Origin: Pectobacterium polaris
GTDB taxonomy: Bacteria; Pseudomonadota; Gammaproteobacteria; Enterobacterales; Enterobacteriaceae
Assembly: GCF_002307355.1 (NCBI RefSeq)
Contig: NZ_CP017481.1
Location: 4,278,001-4,342,000 of the forward strand
DNA length: 64,000 bases
Direction: 5' to 3'
Shown in pieces: positions 42,867 through 55,452 of the stretch. Each line of letters starts with the position of its first letter. The first letter of the stretch is position 1. The translations under genes and the position numbers were made by a program. The notes beneath the pieces were generated by a model, which worked only from the letters and a program-made list of their open reading frames with translations, searched no databases and was not told where the DNA came from.

Positions 42867-44402
42867 TTACGGCCTTGTTGTTGAAATAATTGAATCTGGA
42901 GCAGACGACATAAACCACTGCTGGATATTTGACATCGCGGCACTGGAGGTATCCAGAATCGGTTGCGGGTAAACCCCTAACAACACCAGTAATACCACCA
43001 ACAGCATCACGATAGACAATTCGCGGAGCGACATACTCTTCAATGGTTCATCAGATTTAGGCGTACCGTAATAAGCACGCTGAATCATGATCAGTGAGTA
43101 GACCGACGCAAAGACCAGACCGAAGGTTGAGATCACCGTAATCACCGGCACAACCTGATAGCTGCCGAACAGAATCATGAATTCGCCGACAAAGTTACCT
43201 GTGCCCGGCATACCCAAGGTCGCCACAGCAAAGAACAGAGACAGCGCAGGCAGGAACTTCAGACGCGACCACAGGCCACCCATTTCACGCATGTCACGGG
43301 TATGCAGACGTTCGTACAGTTGACCACACAGAATGAACAGACCAGCAGCGGACAAGCCGTGCGCAATCATCTGAATCACCGCGCCCTGATAAGCCAGTTG
43401 ATTACCAGAATAGATGGCAATCATCACGAAGCCCATGTGGGACACAGAGGTATAAGCAATCAGACGTTTGATATCCGTCTGTTTAAACGCCAGCCAGGCA
43501 CCGTAGAAGATACCAATCACACCCAGCCACATAGCAATCGGGGCAAAGGCATGGGATGCGTTCGGGAACAGCGGCAGGCTGAAGCGCAGCAGACCATAGG
43601 CCGCTGTTTTCAACAGGATCCCTGCCAGGTCAACAGAACCCGCAGTTGGCGCCTGACTGTGTGCATCCGGCAGCCAACCGTGCAACGGCACGACAGGCAT
43701 TTTTACAGCAAACGCGATGAAGAAGCCCAGCATCAGCAGATATTCAACACCGTATGACATCGGCGTCTTCAGCAGGTCTTCATAGTTGAACGTCCAAACA
43801 CCGGTAGCATTGTGATGCACAAAGACCAGCGCCAGAATCGCGATCAACATGATCAGGCCGCTTGACTGGGTATAAATGAAGAACTTGGTTGCCGCCGTAA
43901 TTCTGGTTTTACCGTCAGAGCCTTTATGGCCCCACAGTGCAATCAGGAAGTACATCGGTACCAGCATCATTTCCCAGAAGAAGAAGAACAGGAACATGTC
44001 GATGGCAAGGAACACGCCGATAACGCCGCCCAGAATCCACAGCAGGTTCAGGTGGAAGAAACCCTGATAGCGCTGAATTTCATTCCAGGAACAGAGGATT
44101 GCCAACACGCCCAGCAAACCAGTCAGCACCACCATCAGCAGCGACAGGCCGTCCAGCGCAAGATGGATGCCGATGCCGAAGCGTGGGATCCATGGCACAT
44201 AAAACTCGGATTGCCATTGTGGTACGCCTGTCGGCGCCGTCAGTGAGTAACCGCCTTGCAACCACAGTTGCAGAGACAGTGCGAGTGTCAGCCCCATTGC
44301 AATCAACGCTATCCAGCGCGGTACTTTCGTACCAAAACGCTCTAACTGCCAGCACAGTAGACCGCCGATAAAGGGGAGAAGAATTAGCCAAGGTAGTAGC
44401 AT
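42867..44402 (-). CDS. nuoM: NADH:quinone oxidoreductase subunit M
   Basis: Central antiporter-like subunit of the complex I membrane arm, 511 residues, about 14 spans. Signatures are FFWEMMLVPMYFLIALWGHKG with the key Glu, FAVKMPVVPLHGWLPDAHSQAPTAGSV, and QTDIKRLIAYTSVSHMGFVMIAIYSG. It is separated from nuoL by 100 bases; that gap contains a possible GGGCAT/ATGCCC hairpin but no gene. Confidence 0.97.
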   Translation of the reverse strand: MLLPWLILLPFIGGLLCWQLERFGTKVPRWIALIAMGLTLALSLQLWLQGGYSLTAPTGVPQWQSEFYVPWIPRFGIGIHLALDGLSLLMVVLTGLLGVLAILCSWNEIQRYQGFFHLNLLWILGGVIGVFLAIDMFLFFFFWEMMLVPMYFLIALWGHKGSDGKTRITAATKFFIYTQSSGLIMLIAILALVFVHHNATGVWTFNYEDLLKTPMSYGVEYLLMLGFFIAFAVKMPVVPLHGWLPDAHSQAPTAGSVDLAGILLKTAAYGLLRFSLPLFPNASHAFAPIAMWLGVIGIFYGAWLAFKQTDIKRLIAYTSVSHMGFVMIAIYSGNQLAYQGAVIQMIAHGLSAAGLFILCGQLYERLHTRDMREMGGLWSRLKFLPALSLFFAVATLGMPGTGNFVGEFMILFGSYQVVPVITVISTFGLVFASVYSLIMIQRAYYGTPKSDEPLKSMSLRELSIVMLLVVLLVLLGVYPQPILDTSSAAMSNIQQWFMSSAPDSIISTTRP

Positions 44403-44502
44403 GGCGTTTTGTGTCCCTAAATTAAAGAAATCTGAAAACTTGCCGTGGCGGGCATCCCTATCTGCGGAATGCCCTACCTTTTATACGTTACCAGATACTG
44501 CC

Positions 44503-46350
44503 TTAGACCAGCAGTAACAAGGCCAGCACCAGTACGGCACCAAAGCCCATGGAAGCAACGTACCAGCGCAACTGACCATTCGCACTGAGCGCCAGCCCAC
44601 GGTTACCCCAACGGGTAACCGTAGCCGGAAGCGTCATCAATGCATTTAACGGATCACGCTGCAACAGCTTCGCGATAGCCAGATACGGTTTAACAAAGAC
44701 ATGGTCGTACAACCAGTCGAAGCCCCACGCGTGGAACCACCAGGTCGAGAAGAAACGACCCGGAGCACTCTTCGCGATGCTATTCACCGCCTGACGTTTA
44801 CCCAGCCACAGCACAGCAGCAAGCAGAATACCGGCAATCGCCACCACGCCAGAGGTAATTTCCAGCGTCATCAACTGGCCGTGTTCAAGCTCAGTCGTCG
44901 CCGGCAATACACCGTGCAACGGCGGAACAATCATCGCACCAATAAAGGTGGACAGAATCATCAGCACAACCAGCGGTAAGTGGTGAGAAATGCCTTTTCC
45001 TGCATGCGCTTTGGTTTTCTCTTCACCGTGGAACACGATGAAAATCATACGGAACGTATACAGCGAGGTCATGAAAGCACCGGCCAAGCCAGCCACCATC
45101 AGATTGACGTGACCATTTGCCCATGCGCCAGCCAGAATCTCGTCTTTACTGAAGAAGCCTGCGGTAACCAGCGGCAGTGCAGCCAGCGCCGCGCCCCCGA
45201 CCAGGAAGCAAACATAAACCAGTGGAATCGTTTTACGCAGGCCGCCCATCTTGAAGATGTTCTGCTCGTGGTGGCAGGCCAGAATCACCGAACCAGACGA
45301 GAGGAACAGCAGCGCTTTAAAGAACGCGTGCGTCATCAGGTGGAAAATCGCGGCATCCCATGCCTGAACGCCCAGCGCCAGGAACATGTAACCAATCTGG
45401 CTCATGGTAGAGTAAGCCAAGACGCGCTTGATGTCGGTTTGAACCAGAGCGGCAAAACCCGCCAGCACCAGCGTGACTGCACCCACAATACCGACCAGAT
45501 GCAGAACATCCGGCGCCATCAGGAACAGGCCGTTTGTACGTGCAATCAGGTAAACGCCCGCGGTAACCATCGTCGCGGCGTGGATCAGAGCAGATACTGG
45601 TGTTGGACCAGCCATCGCATCCGCCAGCCAGGTTTGCAGCGGCAGCTGTGCCGATTTACCGACTGCACCACCCAGCAACATCAGCGTAGCCCAGGTGATT
45701 TCCGGTGAACCTTCAGCCAGTTTCTGCGGTGCCAATACCATCAGCTCGCGGAAGTTAAGCGTACCCAGTTCTTTGTAAAGGATGAACAGGGCAAAGGCGA
45801 GGAAGACGTCACCCACACGCGTAACGATGAAGGCTTTCATCGCCGCCGCACCGTTCTTCGGATTGGTGTAGTAGAAACCGATCAGCAGGTAACTGCAGAG
45901 CCCCACCCCTTCCCAACCGAGGTACATCAACAACAGGTTATCCGCCAGTACCAGAACAACCATACTCGCGATGAACAGGTTGGTGTAGGCGAAGAAGCGG
46001 GAGTATCCCTCTTCCCCACGCATGTACCAGGAAGCAAACAGGTGGATAAAGAAACCAACGCCCGTTACAACGGACAGCATCGTCACCGAAAGGCCATCGA
46101 GCGTCAGCGTTACGCTGATGTCGAAGTTGCCAACGGTCATCCATGTCCACAGATGTTGATTAAAGAAGGTCACGCCACCGTGCTGTTGGCCCATGAAATC
46201 GACCACAACCCAAGCGGTAACCAACGCTGCCAGACCAATCGAGCCAACACCGACGGTCGCGGACGTATTTTCCGACCAGCGACCGCGGGAAAATGCCAGC
46301 AACAGAAAGCCGAGCAGCGGGAAGAGTATTGTTAAATAGAGTAAGTTCAT
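44503..46350 (-). CDS. nuoL: NADH:quinone oxidoreductase subunit L
   Basis: Distal antiporter-like subunit with the long lateral helix at its C-terminus, 615 residues, the family length. Motifs: [23 protein letters not shown] with the conserved Glu, [36 protein letters not shown], and [24 protein letters not shown]. It overlaps the nuoK stop by 4 bases. Confidence 0.97.
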
Positions 46351-46649
46351 CCGCGCATCTCACTGACTGTATCAATATTCAGGGTCTGACGACGACGATA
46401 CATTTGCAGCAACAGTGCCAGACCAATACTGGCCTCGGCCGCTGCCAGCGTAATCGCCAGAATGTACATAACCTGACCATCCGGCTGCTGCCAATAGCTG
46501 CCTGCGACAACAAAAGCCAGCGCGGCAGCGTTGATCATAATTTCGAGACTGATCAACATAAACAGCAGGTTACGACGAATCAACAGACCAGTCAGCCCGA
46601 GAACAAACAGAATAGCGGCTAAAATTAACCCATGTTGTAACGGAATCAT
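46347..46649 (-). CDS. nuoK: NADH:quinone oxidoreductase subunit K
   Basis: Three-span membrane subunit, 100 residues as in E. coli. The two membrane Glu residues of the proton path lie in [15 protein letters not shown] and [13 protein letters not shown]. It overlaps nuoJ upstream and nuoL downstream by 4 bases each, so translation is coupled. Confidence 0.97.
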
Positions 46650-47206
46650 GCGCGTTCCCCCGTTATTTTCTTCTCAACGTCCTGGTTCGCGCCTTCTTTA
46701 TTGACAACGTCACCACGTTTATCTTCACGACCAATGTGGAAAGCGACAACCAATCCCGCCAGCAGCAGCATTGATGCCAATTCAACGGCCAGCACATAAG
46801 GCCCAAACAGACTGATACCCACGGCCTTCGCCTCAACTGGCGTACCCGTGATGCCCTGATCTTTCAGACTAAGAATGGCATTGACGACAATCACCAGTAA
46901 CGCCAGTGAAAGAATGCTCGGACCAATCCAGACGCTGGGTTTCAACCAATTCCGCTCTTGTTCTTCTACGGAATTACCGAGGTTGAGCATCATGACCACG
47001 AACACAAACAGCACCATGATGGCACCTGCATACACAATGATGCTCAGCGCGCCGGCAAAATTAGCCCCCAGCGAGAAAAATACGCCCGCAATCGCCATGA
47101 GCGAGGTGACCATATACAACAATGCATGCACAGGATTGGTATGCGTAATGACGCGCAACGTCGCCAGTATCGCAATCAAGCCTGTGGTATAAAAAGCGAA
47201 TTCCAT
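46646..47206 (-). CDS. nuoJ: NADH:quinone oxidoreductase subunit J
   Basis: Five-span membrane subunit, 186 residues. It starts [20 protein letters not shown]; the third span carries [27 protein letters not shown], the conserved helix with the pi-bulge region. The C-terminus is a polar, Lys/Glu-rich tail. It lies 9 bases after nuoI and overlaps nuoK. Confidence 0.96.
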
Positions 47207-47215
47207 GCTAGCTCC

Positions 47216-47758
47216 TTAGGGCAACAGGCCTTTGACATCAATGGGTTTGGCTTCGTTTTCAGCTTCGCCTTTGTCTTTCCCATCGATTGCCATACCAGCC
47301 ATCCGGTAGAAATTGTATTCCGGATATTTACCCGGCCCCGATATCAGCAAATCTTCTTTCTCGTACACCAGATCCTGACGTTTGTAGTCGCCCATCTCGA
47401 AATCCGGCGTCAGCTGGATAGCGGTTGTCGGGCATGCTTCTTCACAGAAGCCACAGAAAATGCAGCGCGAGAAGTTGACGCGGAAGAACTCCGGATACCA
47501 GCGACCATCTTTGGTTTCCGCTTTCTGCAATGAGATACAGCCGACCGGACAGGCCACCGCACACAGGTTGCAGGCAACGCAACGCTCTTCACCATCAGGA
47601 TCGCGCGTCAGCACGATACGACCACGGTAGCGCGGCGGTGGATTCACAGGCTCTTCTGGATACATTCTGGTTTCGCGCTTCTTAAAAGCGTTCGATCCCA
47701 CCATACAGATACTGCGTATCTGGGTGCCGAAACCAACCACTAACTCTTTCAATGTCAT
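47216..47758 (-). CDS. nuoI: NADH:quinone oxidoreductase subunit I (2 x [4Fe-4S])
   Basis: Ferredoxin-like subunit that carries clusters N6a and N6b between the peripheral arm and NuoB; 180 residues as in E. coli. Two CxxCxxCxxxCP motifs are visible: [15 protein letters not shown] and [15 protein letters not shown]. It follows nuoH by 17 bases. Confidence 0.97.
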   Translation of the reverse strand: MTLKELVVGFGTQIRSICMVGSNAFKKRETRMYPEEPVNPPPRYRGRIVLTRDPDGEERCVACNLCAVACPVGCISLQKAETKDGRWYPEFFRVNFSRCIFCGFCEEACPTTAIQLTPDFEMGDYKRQDLVYEKEDLLISGPGKYPEYNFYRMAGMAIDGKDKGEAENEAKPIDVKGLLP

Positions 47759-47775
47759 GGTTTATTCACCCCTTC

Positions 47776-48750
47776 TTAAGCGTTGTACAAAATGACGGCC
47801 GCTGTCGCCAGCAGATTCAAAAGCGTTATCGGCAGACAGACTTTCCAACCGAAAGACATCACCTGGTCATAACGCGGACGGGGTAACGAAGCACGAATCA
47901 GGATGAACATCATCATGAAAAAGCCTGTTTTCAGCGCAAACCAGACAAACGGAGGCAGGATTGGACCATGCCAGCCACCGAAGAATAAGGTCACCATCAG
48001 CGCGGAAACGGTCACGATCCCGATATATTCCCCGACAAAGAACAGACCGAATTTCATACCGGAGTATTCAATGTGGTAACCATCTGCCAGTTCCTGTTCA
48101 GCTTCAGGCTGGTCAAACGGGTGACGGTGACACACCGCCACGCCTGCGATGGCAAACGTAATAAAGCCGAAGAACTGCGGGATCACGTTCCACAGGTGTT
48201 CCTGAGAATCGACGATGTCACGCATGTTGAACGAGCCCGCTTGCGCGACAACCCCCATCAGCGACAGGCCGATGAACACTTCGTAGCTTACGGTCTGAGC
48301 AGAAGCACGTACCGCACCGAGCAGCGAGTATTTGTTGTTACTCGCCCAGCCGGCAAACAGCACCGCGTAAACGGCCAAACCCGCCATCATCAGGAAGAAC
48401 AGGATACCGATGTTCAGATCGGCGACACCCCAGGTTGGCGTGATCGGCACAATCGCAAAGGCAATCAGCATTGACGTAAACGCGATCATCGGCGCCAGTG
48501 TGAAGATCACCTTATCGGTGAAATTCGGCACCCAGTCTTCTTTGAAGAACATTTTGATCATGTCAGCGACAAGCTGCAATGAACCGCCCCAACCTACCCG
48601 GTTCGGTCCATAACGTCCCTGGAAGAGGCCGAGCAGTCGACGTTCACCCATACTCATGAATGCGCCACAGGTCACCACAACCAGCAGAATCACGATCGCT
48701 TTTCCGACAGAGATCAGAATCTCGATTAATTCCGGTGTTAACCAACTCAT
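47776..48750 (-). CDS. nuoH: NADH:quinone oxidoreductase subunit H
   Basis: Membrane subunit that forms the quinone-binding chamber with NuoB and NuoD; 324 residues, 8 spans. Signatures: [37 protein letters not shown]-like [19 protein letters not shown], and [24 protein letters not shown]. It overlaps the nuoG stop by 4 bases. Confidence 0.97.
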   Translation of the reverse strand: MSWLTPELIEILISVGKAIVILLVVVTCGAFMSMGERRLLGLFQGRYGPNRVGWGGSLQLVADMIKMFFKEDWVPNFTDKVIFTLAPMIAFTSMLIAFAIVPITPTWGVADLNIGILFFLMMAGLAVYAVLFAGWASNNKYSLLGAVRASAQTVSYEVFIGLSLMGVVAQAGSFNMRDIVDSQEHLWNVIPQFFGFITFAIAGVAVCHRHPFDQPEAEQELADGYHIEYSGMKFGLFFVGEYIGIVTVSALMVTLFFGGWHGPILPPFVWFALKTGFFMMMFILIRASLPRPRYDQVMSFGWKVCLPITLLNLLATAAVILYNA

Positions 48751-51473
48751 TGTGCGGCCTCCCGCAGATTTTCAACGGTTGCACCCGCCAGCATCGGTGC
48801 AATACCCGGTAAGCCCAGCGGTAAACCAACCTGTCCCTGACTCAATGCCGCACTTAAGCGCAGTGGCAGACGTAGCGTTTGTCCTGCACAGGTCAATTCC
48901 AGCAACGTACCGGCGTTCACGCCCAGCGTTGCCGCATCAGCCGGGTTCACCATCACGTAAGGCTCTGGCATACGCTGCTGAATCACGTCAGAACGCTGTG
49001 ACATTTCATCACTACCAAACAGGTGATAGTACGGCGCAACGCGCCATTGACCCGCTTGTGGGACGAAAGCCGCAGGAATGTTGTCGAAATACGCCAGCGA
49101 ACCTTCTCCGGCTTCGATCATACGCACACCCGGATCGCCATGACGCAGATGTCCGCCCACTTCGTCCTGGAATTTGTTCCAGGCTTGCGGTGAGTTCCAG
49201 CCTGGCGCCCAGGCAAACGGAATCTGCTGACGATTAGCTGTCGGGCTGTTGTTCCCTTCCATTGAGAAGGCAAACATAGTGTCTTTATCGACGGGCTGAC
49301 GCGGTTCATGCACGCTGATATTGGCACGCATCGCAGTACGGCCGCTGGAGCGAATCGGTGAACGCGACAGTTTCTGACCACGAATACGGAACGAGGCATC
49401 AGGCGCGGCATCTTTAATTGCAGTCAACTGTGGCAATTCAGCAACACACGCATCAATCACGTTATCCAGCTGCGTCCAGTCAACCTGACGGCTGTTATAG
49501 GTGATATACAGCGAGTGCAGCCAGCGCCAGCTTTCCAGCATCACAATTTTGTCGTTGTAATACGTTGGGTCATAAACCTGGAAGAAACGCTGAGCGCGGC
49601 CTTCCTGATTCACCAACGTACCGTCGCTTTCAGCAAAGCTGGCGGCAGACAGAATGATGCTGGCCTTATCCATGATGCGAGTACGCTGATGGTCAACCAC
49701 AATCAGGTTCTCAGCTTTTTCCAGCGCCGCGTCAACGCGAGCGATTGGGGCATGACGGTAGAGATCGTTTTCCAGAACCACCACGCTGTCAGCGTCGCCG
49801 TTTTCCAACTGCGTCAGCGCGTCATCCAGCGAACCGCCACCCATGATTGACAACCCGATGCTGTTAGCAGCAGGCGCAACAAAGGTAATGCCAACGTCAG
49901 AGCCGCGATTTTTCAGCGCCTTGGCAACGTTTGCAGCAGCAGAGATCACGTCTTCGCTGCCAGCATTGGTGCCGGAGATGATGAGTGGTTTTCTCGCACC
50001 GGCCAGTGCCTGTACGATGATATCGACTTTCTGGTCGAGACCCGCAGCCAGATCGGTAACTGCTGGTGCGCTGTTATCCAGACCGTGTGCGATAGCGAAA
50101 CCAAGACGTGCCTGATCGGCAACCGGCGCACGGTAGTTCCATGCAGCGATATCGTCCAGACGGGTGTTGTCGACGTTGGTGACAAACAGCGGGTGCTTGG
50201 CATGCTGACCGATGTTCATGATCGCCGCAATCTGCCAGTCAGCCACTTTCTGCGCGGCTGCCATTTCGCGAGCTTTGCCTTTCACGGCCTGACGCACAGC
50301 CAGTGCGATACGCGCACCCGTCTGCGTCAAGTCTTCACCCAGGATCAGAACCGCATCGTAGCCTTCGATCTCACGCAGCGCTGGCGTTCTCACACCGCTT
50401 TCACGCAGCACTTTCAGGATCAGTTGCAGACGATTTTGTTCTTCCTGCGCGATACCGGTGTAGAAGTTCTCAGCACCCACCAGTTCACGCAACGCGAAGT
50501 TGCTTTCGATGCTAGCGCGCGGTGAACCGATACCGATCGTTTTCTTCGCCTGACGCAGCACATCCGCCGCACCTTGCAATGCCTGATCGGCATTCAGCGC
50601 GATCCAGTCATTACCACGACGTTGCAGCGGCTGATTCGGACGATCTTTCTGGTTGACATAGCCGTAACCAAAACGGCCGCGGTCACACAGGAAATAGTGG
50701 TTTACGCTACCGTTGAAACGGTTTTCGATACGACGCAGTTCGCCATAGCGTTCACCGGGGCTGGTATTACAGCCGATGCTGCACTGTTGGCAGACGCTCG
50801 GTGCAAACTGCATATCCCATTTACGGTTATAGCGCTCAGAGTGCGTTTTATCGGTGAATACACCGGTCGGACACACTTCAACCAGGTTGCCGGAGAACTC
50901 GCTTTCCAGCGTGCCATCTTCCGGACGACCGAAGTAGACGTTGTCATGTGCGCCGTAAACGCCGAGATCTTTGCCATCCGCGTAGTCTTTGTAGTAACGC
51001 ACGCAGCGATAGCACGCGATACAGCGGTTCATCTCATGAGAAATGAACGGCCCGAGATCCTGATTGCGGTGGGTACGTTTGGTGAAGCGATAGCGACGGA
51101 AATTCTGCCCCGTCATCACCGTCATATCCTGCAAATGACAGTTACCGCCTTCCTCACACACCGGACAATCGTGCGGGTGGTTGGTCATCAGAAACTCAAC
51201 TATCGTCTTACGGAATAGCTTCGCTTCTTCATCTTCAATCGCGATGAACGTTCCTTCGGTTGCCGGTGTCATACAAGACATCACCAGACGACCGCGGGTG
51301 TCTTCCGCGTTTTGGTACTGTTTTACCGCACAGAGGCGGCAGGATCCGACGCTCCCGAGCGCGGGGTGCCAGCAAAAGTAAGGAATATCAAGTCCCAGAG
51401 TCAGGCAAGCTTCCAGAAGGTTGTCTGCTCCGTTTACTTCATACTCTTTGCCGTCTACATGAATAGTAGCCAT
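48747..51473 (-). CDS. nuoG: NADH:quinone oxidoreductase subunit G
   Basis: Largest peripheral-arm subunit, carrying several Fe-S clusters on a degenerate molybdopterin-oxidoreductase fold. Starting at 51473 ([13 protein letters not shown]) gives 908 residues, the same as E. coli; GGAAG lies 10 bases upstream, while the ATG at 51482 is too close to it. The N-terminal [2Fe-2S] ligands are in FCWHP, SCRLC and MSC. Next come [12 protein letters not shown], two [4Fe-4S] motifs in [11 protein letters not shown] and VEVCPTGVF, and the extra N7 site CQQCSIGC. The spacer before it carries a short repeat. Confidence 0.97.
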   Translation of the reverse strand: MATIHVDGKEYEVNGADNLLEACLTLGLDIPYFCWHPALGSVGSCRLCAVKQYQNAEDTRGRLVMSCMTPATEGTFIAIEDEEAKLFRKTIVEFLMTNHPHDCPVCEEGGNCHLQDMTVMTGQNFRRYRFTKRTHRNQDLGPFISHEMNRCIACYRCVRYYKDYADGKDLGVYGAHDNVYFGRPEDGTLESEFSGNLVEVCPTGVFTDKTHSERYNRKWDMQFAPSVCQQCSIGCNTSPGERYGELRRIENRFNGSVNHYFLCDRGRFGYGYVNQKDRPNQPLQRRGNDWIALNADQALQGAADVLRQAKKTIGIGSPRASIESNFALRELVGAENFYTGIAQEEQNRLQLILKVLRESGVRTPALREIEGYDAVLILGEDLTQTGARIALAVRQAVKGKAREMAAAQKVADWQIAAIMNIGQHAKHPLFVTNVDNTRLDDIAAWNYRAPVADQARLGFAIAHGLDNSAPAVTDLAAGLDQKVDIIVQALAGARKPLIISGTNAGSEDVISAAANVAKALKNRGSDVGITFVAPAANSIGLSIMGGGSLDDALTQLENGDADSVVVLENDLYRHAPIARVDAALEKAENLIVVDHQRTRIMDKASIILSAASFAESDGTLVNQEGRAQRFFQVYDPTYYNDKIVMLESWRWLHSLYITYNSRQVDWTQLDNVIDACVAELPQLTAIKDAAPDASFRIRGQKLSRSPIRSSGRTAMRANISVHEPRQPVDKDTMFAFSMEGNNSPTANRQQIPFAWAPGWNSPQAWNKFQDEVGGHLRHGDPGVRMIEAGEGSLAYFDNIPAAFVPQAGQWRVAPYYHLFGSDEMSQRSDVIQQRMPEPYVMVNPADAATLGVNAGTLLELTCAGQTLRLPLRLSAALSQGQVGLPLGLPGIAPMLAGATVENLREAAQ

Positions 51474-51529
51474 AGTCAGCATGCTTCCATAATGGCCCGT
51501 GTTACCACGAGCGCTAATCAAAAATTCTG

Positions 51530-51594
51530 TATACCCTCATCTTTCAAGCCGCAAATGCGTTGGCTACCTGCGCCTTGAAATCTATTGGGTTTAT
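51530..51594 (+). repeat. Short repeat with TATACCC terminus inside the nuo operon, copy 2
   Basis: TATACCCTCATCTTTCAAGCC at the left end and TTGAAATCTATTGGGTTTAT at the right are inverted copies of each other. The element aligns with that at 24557-24617 and, at its ends, with the longer one at 62652-62778. It sits in the 187-base spacer between nuoF and nuoG and is transcribed with them. It can form a hairpin in the message. Confidence 0.75.
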
Positions 51595-51660
51595 GAGGGT
51601 GGCTTATTTGCGCCACCCTGCGGATACATTCACTGCATCTCGCACGTGTTGATCGATAGC

Positions 51661-53010
51661 TTACCAGCGCTCTTTCAACAGGTTAGGCTGAATACCGCCA
51701 ATCGCTTTAAGATTGCCTAAATACTGTTTAGAGATACCCGCTTCGAATTCTTCCCGGAAATACTTGATGGCACTTTGCAGCGGCTCGACCGCACCCGGCG
51801 CATGCGCGCAGAAGGTGTTACCCGGACCGAGAAAACGGCAAAGTTGCTCCAGCGTTTCAATGTCACCAGGTTGGCCTTCGCCATTCTCCAGCGCACGCAG
51901 AATCTTCACGCTCCACGGCAGGCCATCGCGGCACGGCGTACACCAGCCACAGGATTCACGGGAGAAGAATTCTTCGAGATTGCGCGTCAGCGAAACCATA
52001 TTGATTTCGTGATCGACGGCCATCGCCAGCGCGGTACCCATACGGCTACCGGCTTTCGCAATGTGCTCAAAATCCATTGGCAGATCGAGATGGCTTTCCG
52101 TCAGGAAATCCGTACCGGCACCACCCGGTTGCCAGGCTTTCAGCTTCAGACCATCGCGCATACCGCCCGCGTAGTCTTCCAGAATTTCACGCGCAGTCGT
52201 ACCGAACGGCAGTTCCCACAGGCCCGGGTTCTTGACGCGGCCGGAGAAGCCCATCAGTTTCGTGCCTGCATCTTTACTTTTACCCGCAGACAGCCCCTGA
52301 TACCACGCCGCACCGTGTTCGATAATCGCCGGTACGTTACACAGCGTTTCCACGTTGTTGACGCAGGTCGGTTTACCCCAAACGCCCGCAGATGCCGGGA
52401 AAGGCGGCTTGGAGCGAGGGTTGGCACGACGGCCTTCCAGTGAGTTAATCAGTGCGGTTTCTTCACCGCAGATATAACGCCCAGCGCCCGTATGCACGAA
52501 CAGCTCGAAATCAAATCCGCTGCCCAGAATATTTTTGCCCAGCAGGCCAGCCGCTTTCGCTTCTTCGATTGCGCGACGCAGGTGAACGGCAGCTTCGATA
52601 TATTCACCGCGCAGGAAGATGTAGCCACGGTAGGCTTTCAGCGCAAAGGCGCTGATCAGCATGCCTTCAACCAGCAGATGCGGCTCTTGCTCCATCAGCA
52701 GGCGGTCTTTATAAGTACCGGGCTCCATCTCATCCGCGTTACACAGCAGGTAGCGGATATTCATGCTTTCGTCTTTCGGCATCAGGCTCCACTTCAAGCC
52801 CGTCGAAAAGCCCGCGCCGCCACGCCCTTTCAGGCCAGCGTCTTTAACCAGTGAGACCACTTCATCCTGCGCCATGCCGGTTAACGCTTTTTGCGCGGCG
52901 ACATAGCCGTTTTTGCTGCGATATTCATCCAGCCATACCGGCTGTTTGTCTGCACGTAAACGCCAGGTCAGAGGATGCTGCTCAGCAGTCAGAACAATGT
53001 CTTTACTCAT
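51661..53010 (-). CDS. nuoF: NADH:quinone oxidoreductase subunit F (NADH site, FMN)
   Basis: Binds NADH and FMN and holds cluster N3; 449 residues. The nucleotide loop is [16 protein letters not shown], the FMN region [17 protein letters not shown], a further signature [19 protein letters not shown], and the [4Fe-4S] ligands [12 protein letters not shown] plus FCAHAPGA. It overlaps nuoE by 4 bases. The gap to nuoG is unusually long because of the inserted repeat. Confidence 0.97.
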   Translation of the reverse strand: MSKDIVLTAEQHPLTWRLRADKQPVWLDEYRSKNGYVAAQKALTGMAQDEVVSLVKDAGLKGRGGAGFSTGLKWSLMPKDESMNIRYLLCNADEMEPGTYKDRLLMEQEPHLLVEGMLISAFALKAYRGYIFLRGEYIEAAVHLRRAIEEAKAAGLLGKNILGSGFDFELFVHTGAGRYICGEETALINSLEGRRANPRSKPPFPASAGVWGKPTCVNNVETLCNVPAIIEHGAAWYQGLSAGKSKDAGTKLMGFSGRVKNPGLWELPFGTTAREILEDYAGGMRDGLKLKAWQPGGAGTDFLTESHLDLPMDFEHIAKAGSRMGTALAMAVDHEINMVSLTRNLEEFFSRESCGWCTPCRDGLPWSVKILRALENGEGQPGDIETLEQLCRFLGPGNTFCAHAPGAVEPLQSAIKYFREEFEAGISKQYLGNLKAIGGIQPNLLKERW

Positions 53011-53552
53011 TGATACTGCTCCAATAACGATTCAATTCCTTCCGGCGTCACATGGGTATGGGTATCTTCGTCAATCATCATTGACGGCCCCTTGTCACAG
53101 TTCCCCAGGCAGCAGGTCGGCAACAGCGTGAAACGTCCATCGAACGTTGTCTGTCCCGGTTTGATGCTGAGCTTACGCTCCAGCGCAGCCTGAACGCCCT
53201 GATAGCCATTGATGTGGCACACGACGCTATCGCAATAGCGAATAACATGACGCCCGACAGGCTGACGGAAAATCTGGCTGTAGAACGTTGCTACACCTTC
53301 CACGTCACTGGCGGGGATACCCAGCAGGTCGGCAATCGCGTGGATAGCACCATCAGGCACCCAGCCGCGTTCTTTCTGCACAATTTTCAGTGCTTCGATT
53401 GACGCGGCGCGTGCATCTTCGTAGTGATGTTTTTCGTGCTCAATAGCGTCACGTTCGGCGTCACTCAATACAAAAGCATTGTCTTTTGTCAGCGAGTCGG
53501 CAGCAGGTTGTCCCTGAGCGTCAATATGATCGTGATTGTTGTGATCATGCAT
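53007..53552 (-). CDS. nuoE: NADH:quinone oxidoreductase subunit E ([2Fe-2S])
   Basis: Thioredoxin-like subunit with cluster N1a; 181 residues against 166 in E. coli. The ligands are in [16 protein letters not shown] and [19 protein letters not shown]. The extra length is an N-terminal arm with His-rich [13 protein letters not shown]. The stop of nuoCD is 2 bases before its start. The ATG at 53552 is the only one before [13 protein letters not shown] in this frame. Confidence 0.95.
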   Translation of the reverse strand: MHDHNNHDHIDAQGQPAADSLTKDNAFVLSDAERDAIEHEKHHYEDARAASIEALKIVQKERGWVPDGAIHAIADLLGIPASDVEGVATFYSQIFRQPVGRHVIRYCDSVVCHINGYQGVQAALERKLSIKPGQTTFDGRFTLLPTCCLGNCDKGPSMMIDEDTHTHVTPEGIESLLEQYQ

Positions 53553-53554
53553 AA

Positions 53555-55354
53555 TTAGCGGTCCACATCTGACATTACGAAATCAATACTGCCGAGGTAA
53601 ACGATCAGGTCGGATACCAGACATCCGCGAATTACAGAAGGAATCTGTTGCAGATGCGCATAGCTCGGCGTGCGAATACGGGTACGGTAGCTCATCGTGC
53701 CGCCGTCACTGGTCAGGTAATAGCTGTTAATGCCCTTCGTTGCCTCAACCATCTGGAATGATTCATTGGCAGGCATAACCGGTCCCCAGGAAACCTGAAG
53801 GAAGTGGTTAATCAGCGTATCGATATGCTGCAACGTGCGCTCTTTTGGCGGCGGCGTCGTCAGCGGGTGATCCGCTTTGAACGGGCCTTCCGGCATGTTC
53901 TTGAGGCACTGATCCAGAATACGTAAGCTCTGACGCAGTTCTTCAACTTTCAGCATAACGCGGCTATAACAATCGCTGATGCCGTCGCCTACTGGCACTT
54001 CAAAGTCAAAGTTTTCATAGCCGGAATACGGACGCCATTTACGCACGTCAAAACCGATACCAGTAGCACGCAGACCTGCACCCGTTACGCCCCATTCCAA
54101 TGCTTCTTTCGCATTGTAGGCAGCAACGCCCTGAGTACGGCCTTTCAGAATGGTGTTCTGCAATGCAGATTTGACATAGGTGTCCAAACGAGCCGGCATC
54201 CAGTCAAGGAATTCACGCAGCAGACGTTCCCAACCGCGTGGCAGATCGTGCGCCACACCGCCAATACGGAACCACGCCGGGTGCATACGGAAGCCGGTAA
54301 TCGCTTCAACCAAATCGTAAATTTTCTGGCGGTCAGTAAACGCAAAGAACACCGGTGTCATCGCACCGACGTCCTGAATATAGGTACTGATATACAGCAG
54401 ATGGCTATTAATACGGAACAGCTCAGACAGCATGACGCGAATCGTCTTGACGCGATCCGGCACCTCAATGCCAGCCAGTTTTTCCACGGCCAGTACGTAC
54501 GGCATTTCGTTAACGCAGCCGCCGAGGTATTCAATACGGTCAGTATAAGGAATGTAGCTGTGCCAGGACTGGCGCTCGCCCATTTTCTCCGCACCGCGAT
54601 GGTGGTAACCCACATCAGGCACGCAGTCGACGATTTCTTCGCCATCCAATTGCAGGATAATACGGAACGCACCGTGTGAAGATGGGTGGTTCGGACCGAG
54701 GTTGAGGAACATGAAGTCCTCATTTTCAGTACCGCGCTTCATTCCCCACTCTTCCGGTTTGAACGTCAGCGATTCCATTTCCAGATCTTCTTTCTGCTTG
54801 GTCAGCTCGAAAGGATCGAATTCGGTCGCACGCGCCGGATAATCTTTACGTAACGGATGCCCTTCCCACGTCTGCGGCATCATGATGCGCGTCAGGTGCG
54901 GGTGACCATCAAAGGTCATACCGAACATTTCCCACGTTTCCCGCTCATACCAGTTGGCATTCGGGAACAGCTTGGTCACGGTCGGCAAATGCATATCATT
55001 TTCAGCCAACGCGACTTTCAGCATGATGTCGCGGTTACGCTCGATAGAAATGAGATGATAAAAGACGGAGTAGTCGGCGGCAGGTAAACCTTCACGATGG
55101 GTGCGCAGGCGCTCATCCATACCGTGCAGGTCAAACAGCATCACATAAGGCTTTGGCTGTTTTTTCAGGAATGCGACAACATCCAGTAATTGCTCACGTT
55201 TGACCCACACAACAGGGATACCTGTGCGGGTTGCCTGTACAGTAAATGCATCTGGTCCAAAACGGTTACACAGTTCGCCAACGACCGGATCGTTAAGATG
55301 ATCGCGGGTTTGCCAGCCTGGCTGAGCGAGATCGTGTGTCGTTAAATCTGTCAT
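53555..55354 (-). CDS. nuoC: NADH:quinone oxidoreductase fused subunit CD
   Basis: Fusion typical of enterobacteria, 599 residues. The NuoC part (about 1-190) includes [27 protein letters not shown]. The NuoD part (about 205-599) is the 49-kDa subunit lining the quinone site: [60 protein letters not shown], and the ending [12 protein letters not shown]. It lies 98 bases after nuoB. Confidence 0.97.
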   Translation of the reverse strand: MTDLTTHDLAQPGWQTRDHLNDPVVGELCNRFGPDAFTVQATRTGIPVVWVKREQLLDVVAFLKKQPKPYVMLFDLHGMDERLRTHREGLPAADYSVFYHLISIERNRDIMLKVALAENDMHLPTVTKLFPNANWYERETWEMFGMTFDGHPHLTRIMMPQTWEGHPLRKDYPARATEFDPFELTKQKEDLEMESLTFKPEEWGMKRGTENEDFMFLNLGPNHPSSHGAFRIILQLDGEEIVDCVPDVGYHHRGAEKMGERQSWHSYIPYTDRIEYLGGCVNEMPYVLAVEKLAGIEVPDRVKTIRVMLSELFRINSHLLYISTYIQDVGAMTPVFFAFTDRQKIYDLVEAITGFRMHPAWFRIGGVAHDLPRGWERLLREFLDWMPARLDTYVKSALQNTILKGRTQGVAAYNAKEALEWGVTGAGLRATGIGFDVRKWRPYSGYENFDFEVPVGDGISDCYSRVMLKVEELRQSLRILDQCLKNMPEGPFKADHPLTTPPPKERTLQHIDTLINHFLQVSWGPVMPANESFQMVEATKGINSYYLTSDGGTMSYRTRIRTPSYAHLQQIPSVIRGCLVSDLIVYLGSIDFVMSDVDR

Positions 55355-55452
55355 AAATATGTCACCACATTAAATGTGCTATTTCTGTAGCTGATAATGA
55401 CCGCACACTATTATCGGGGTATTACACGGCCACCGGGTTTATCATCTACAGG

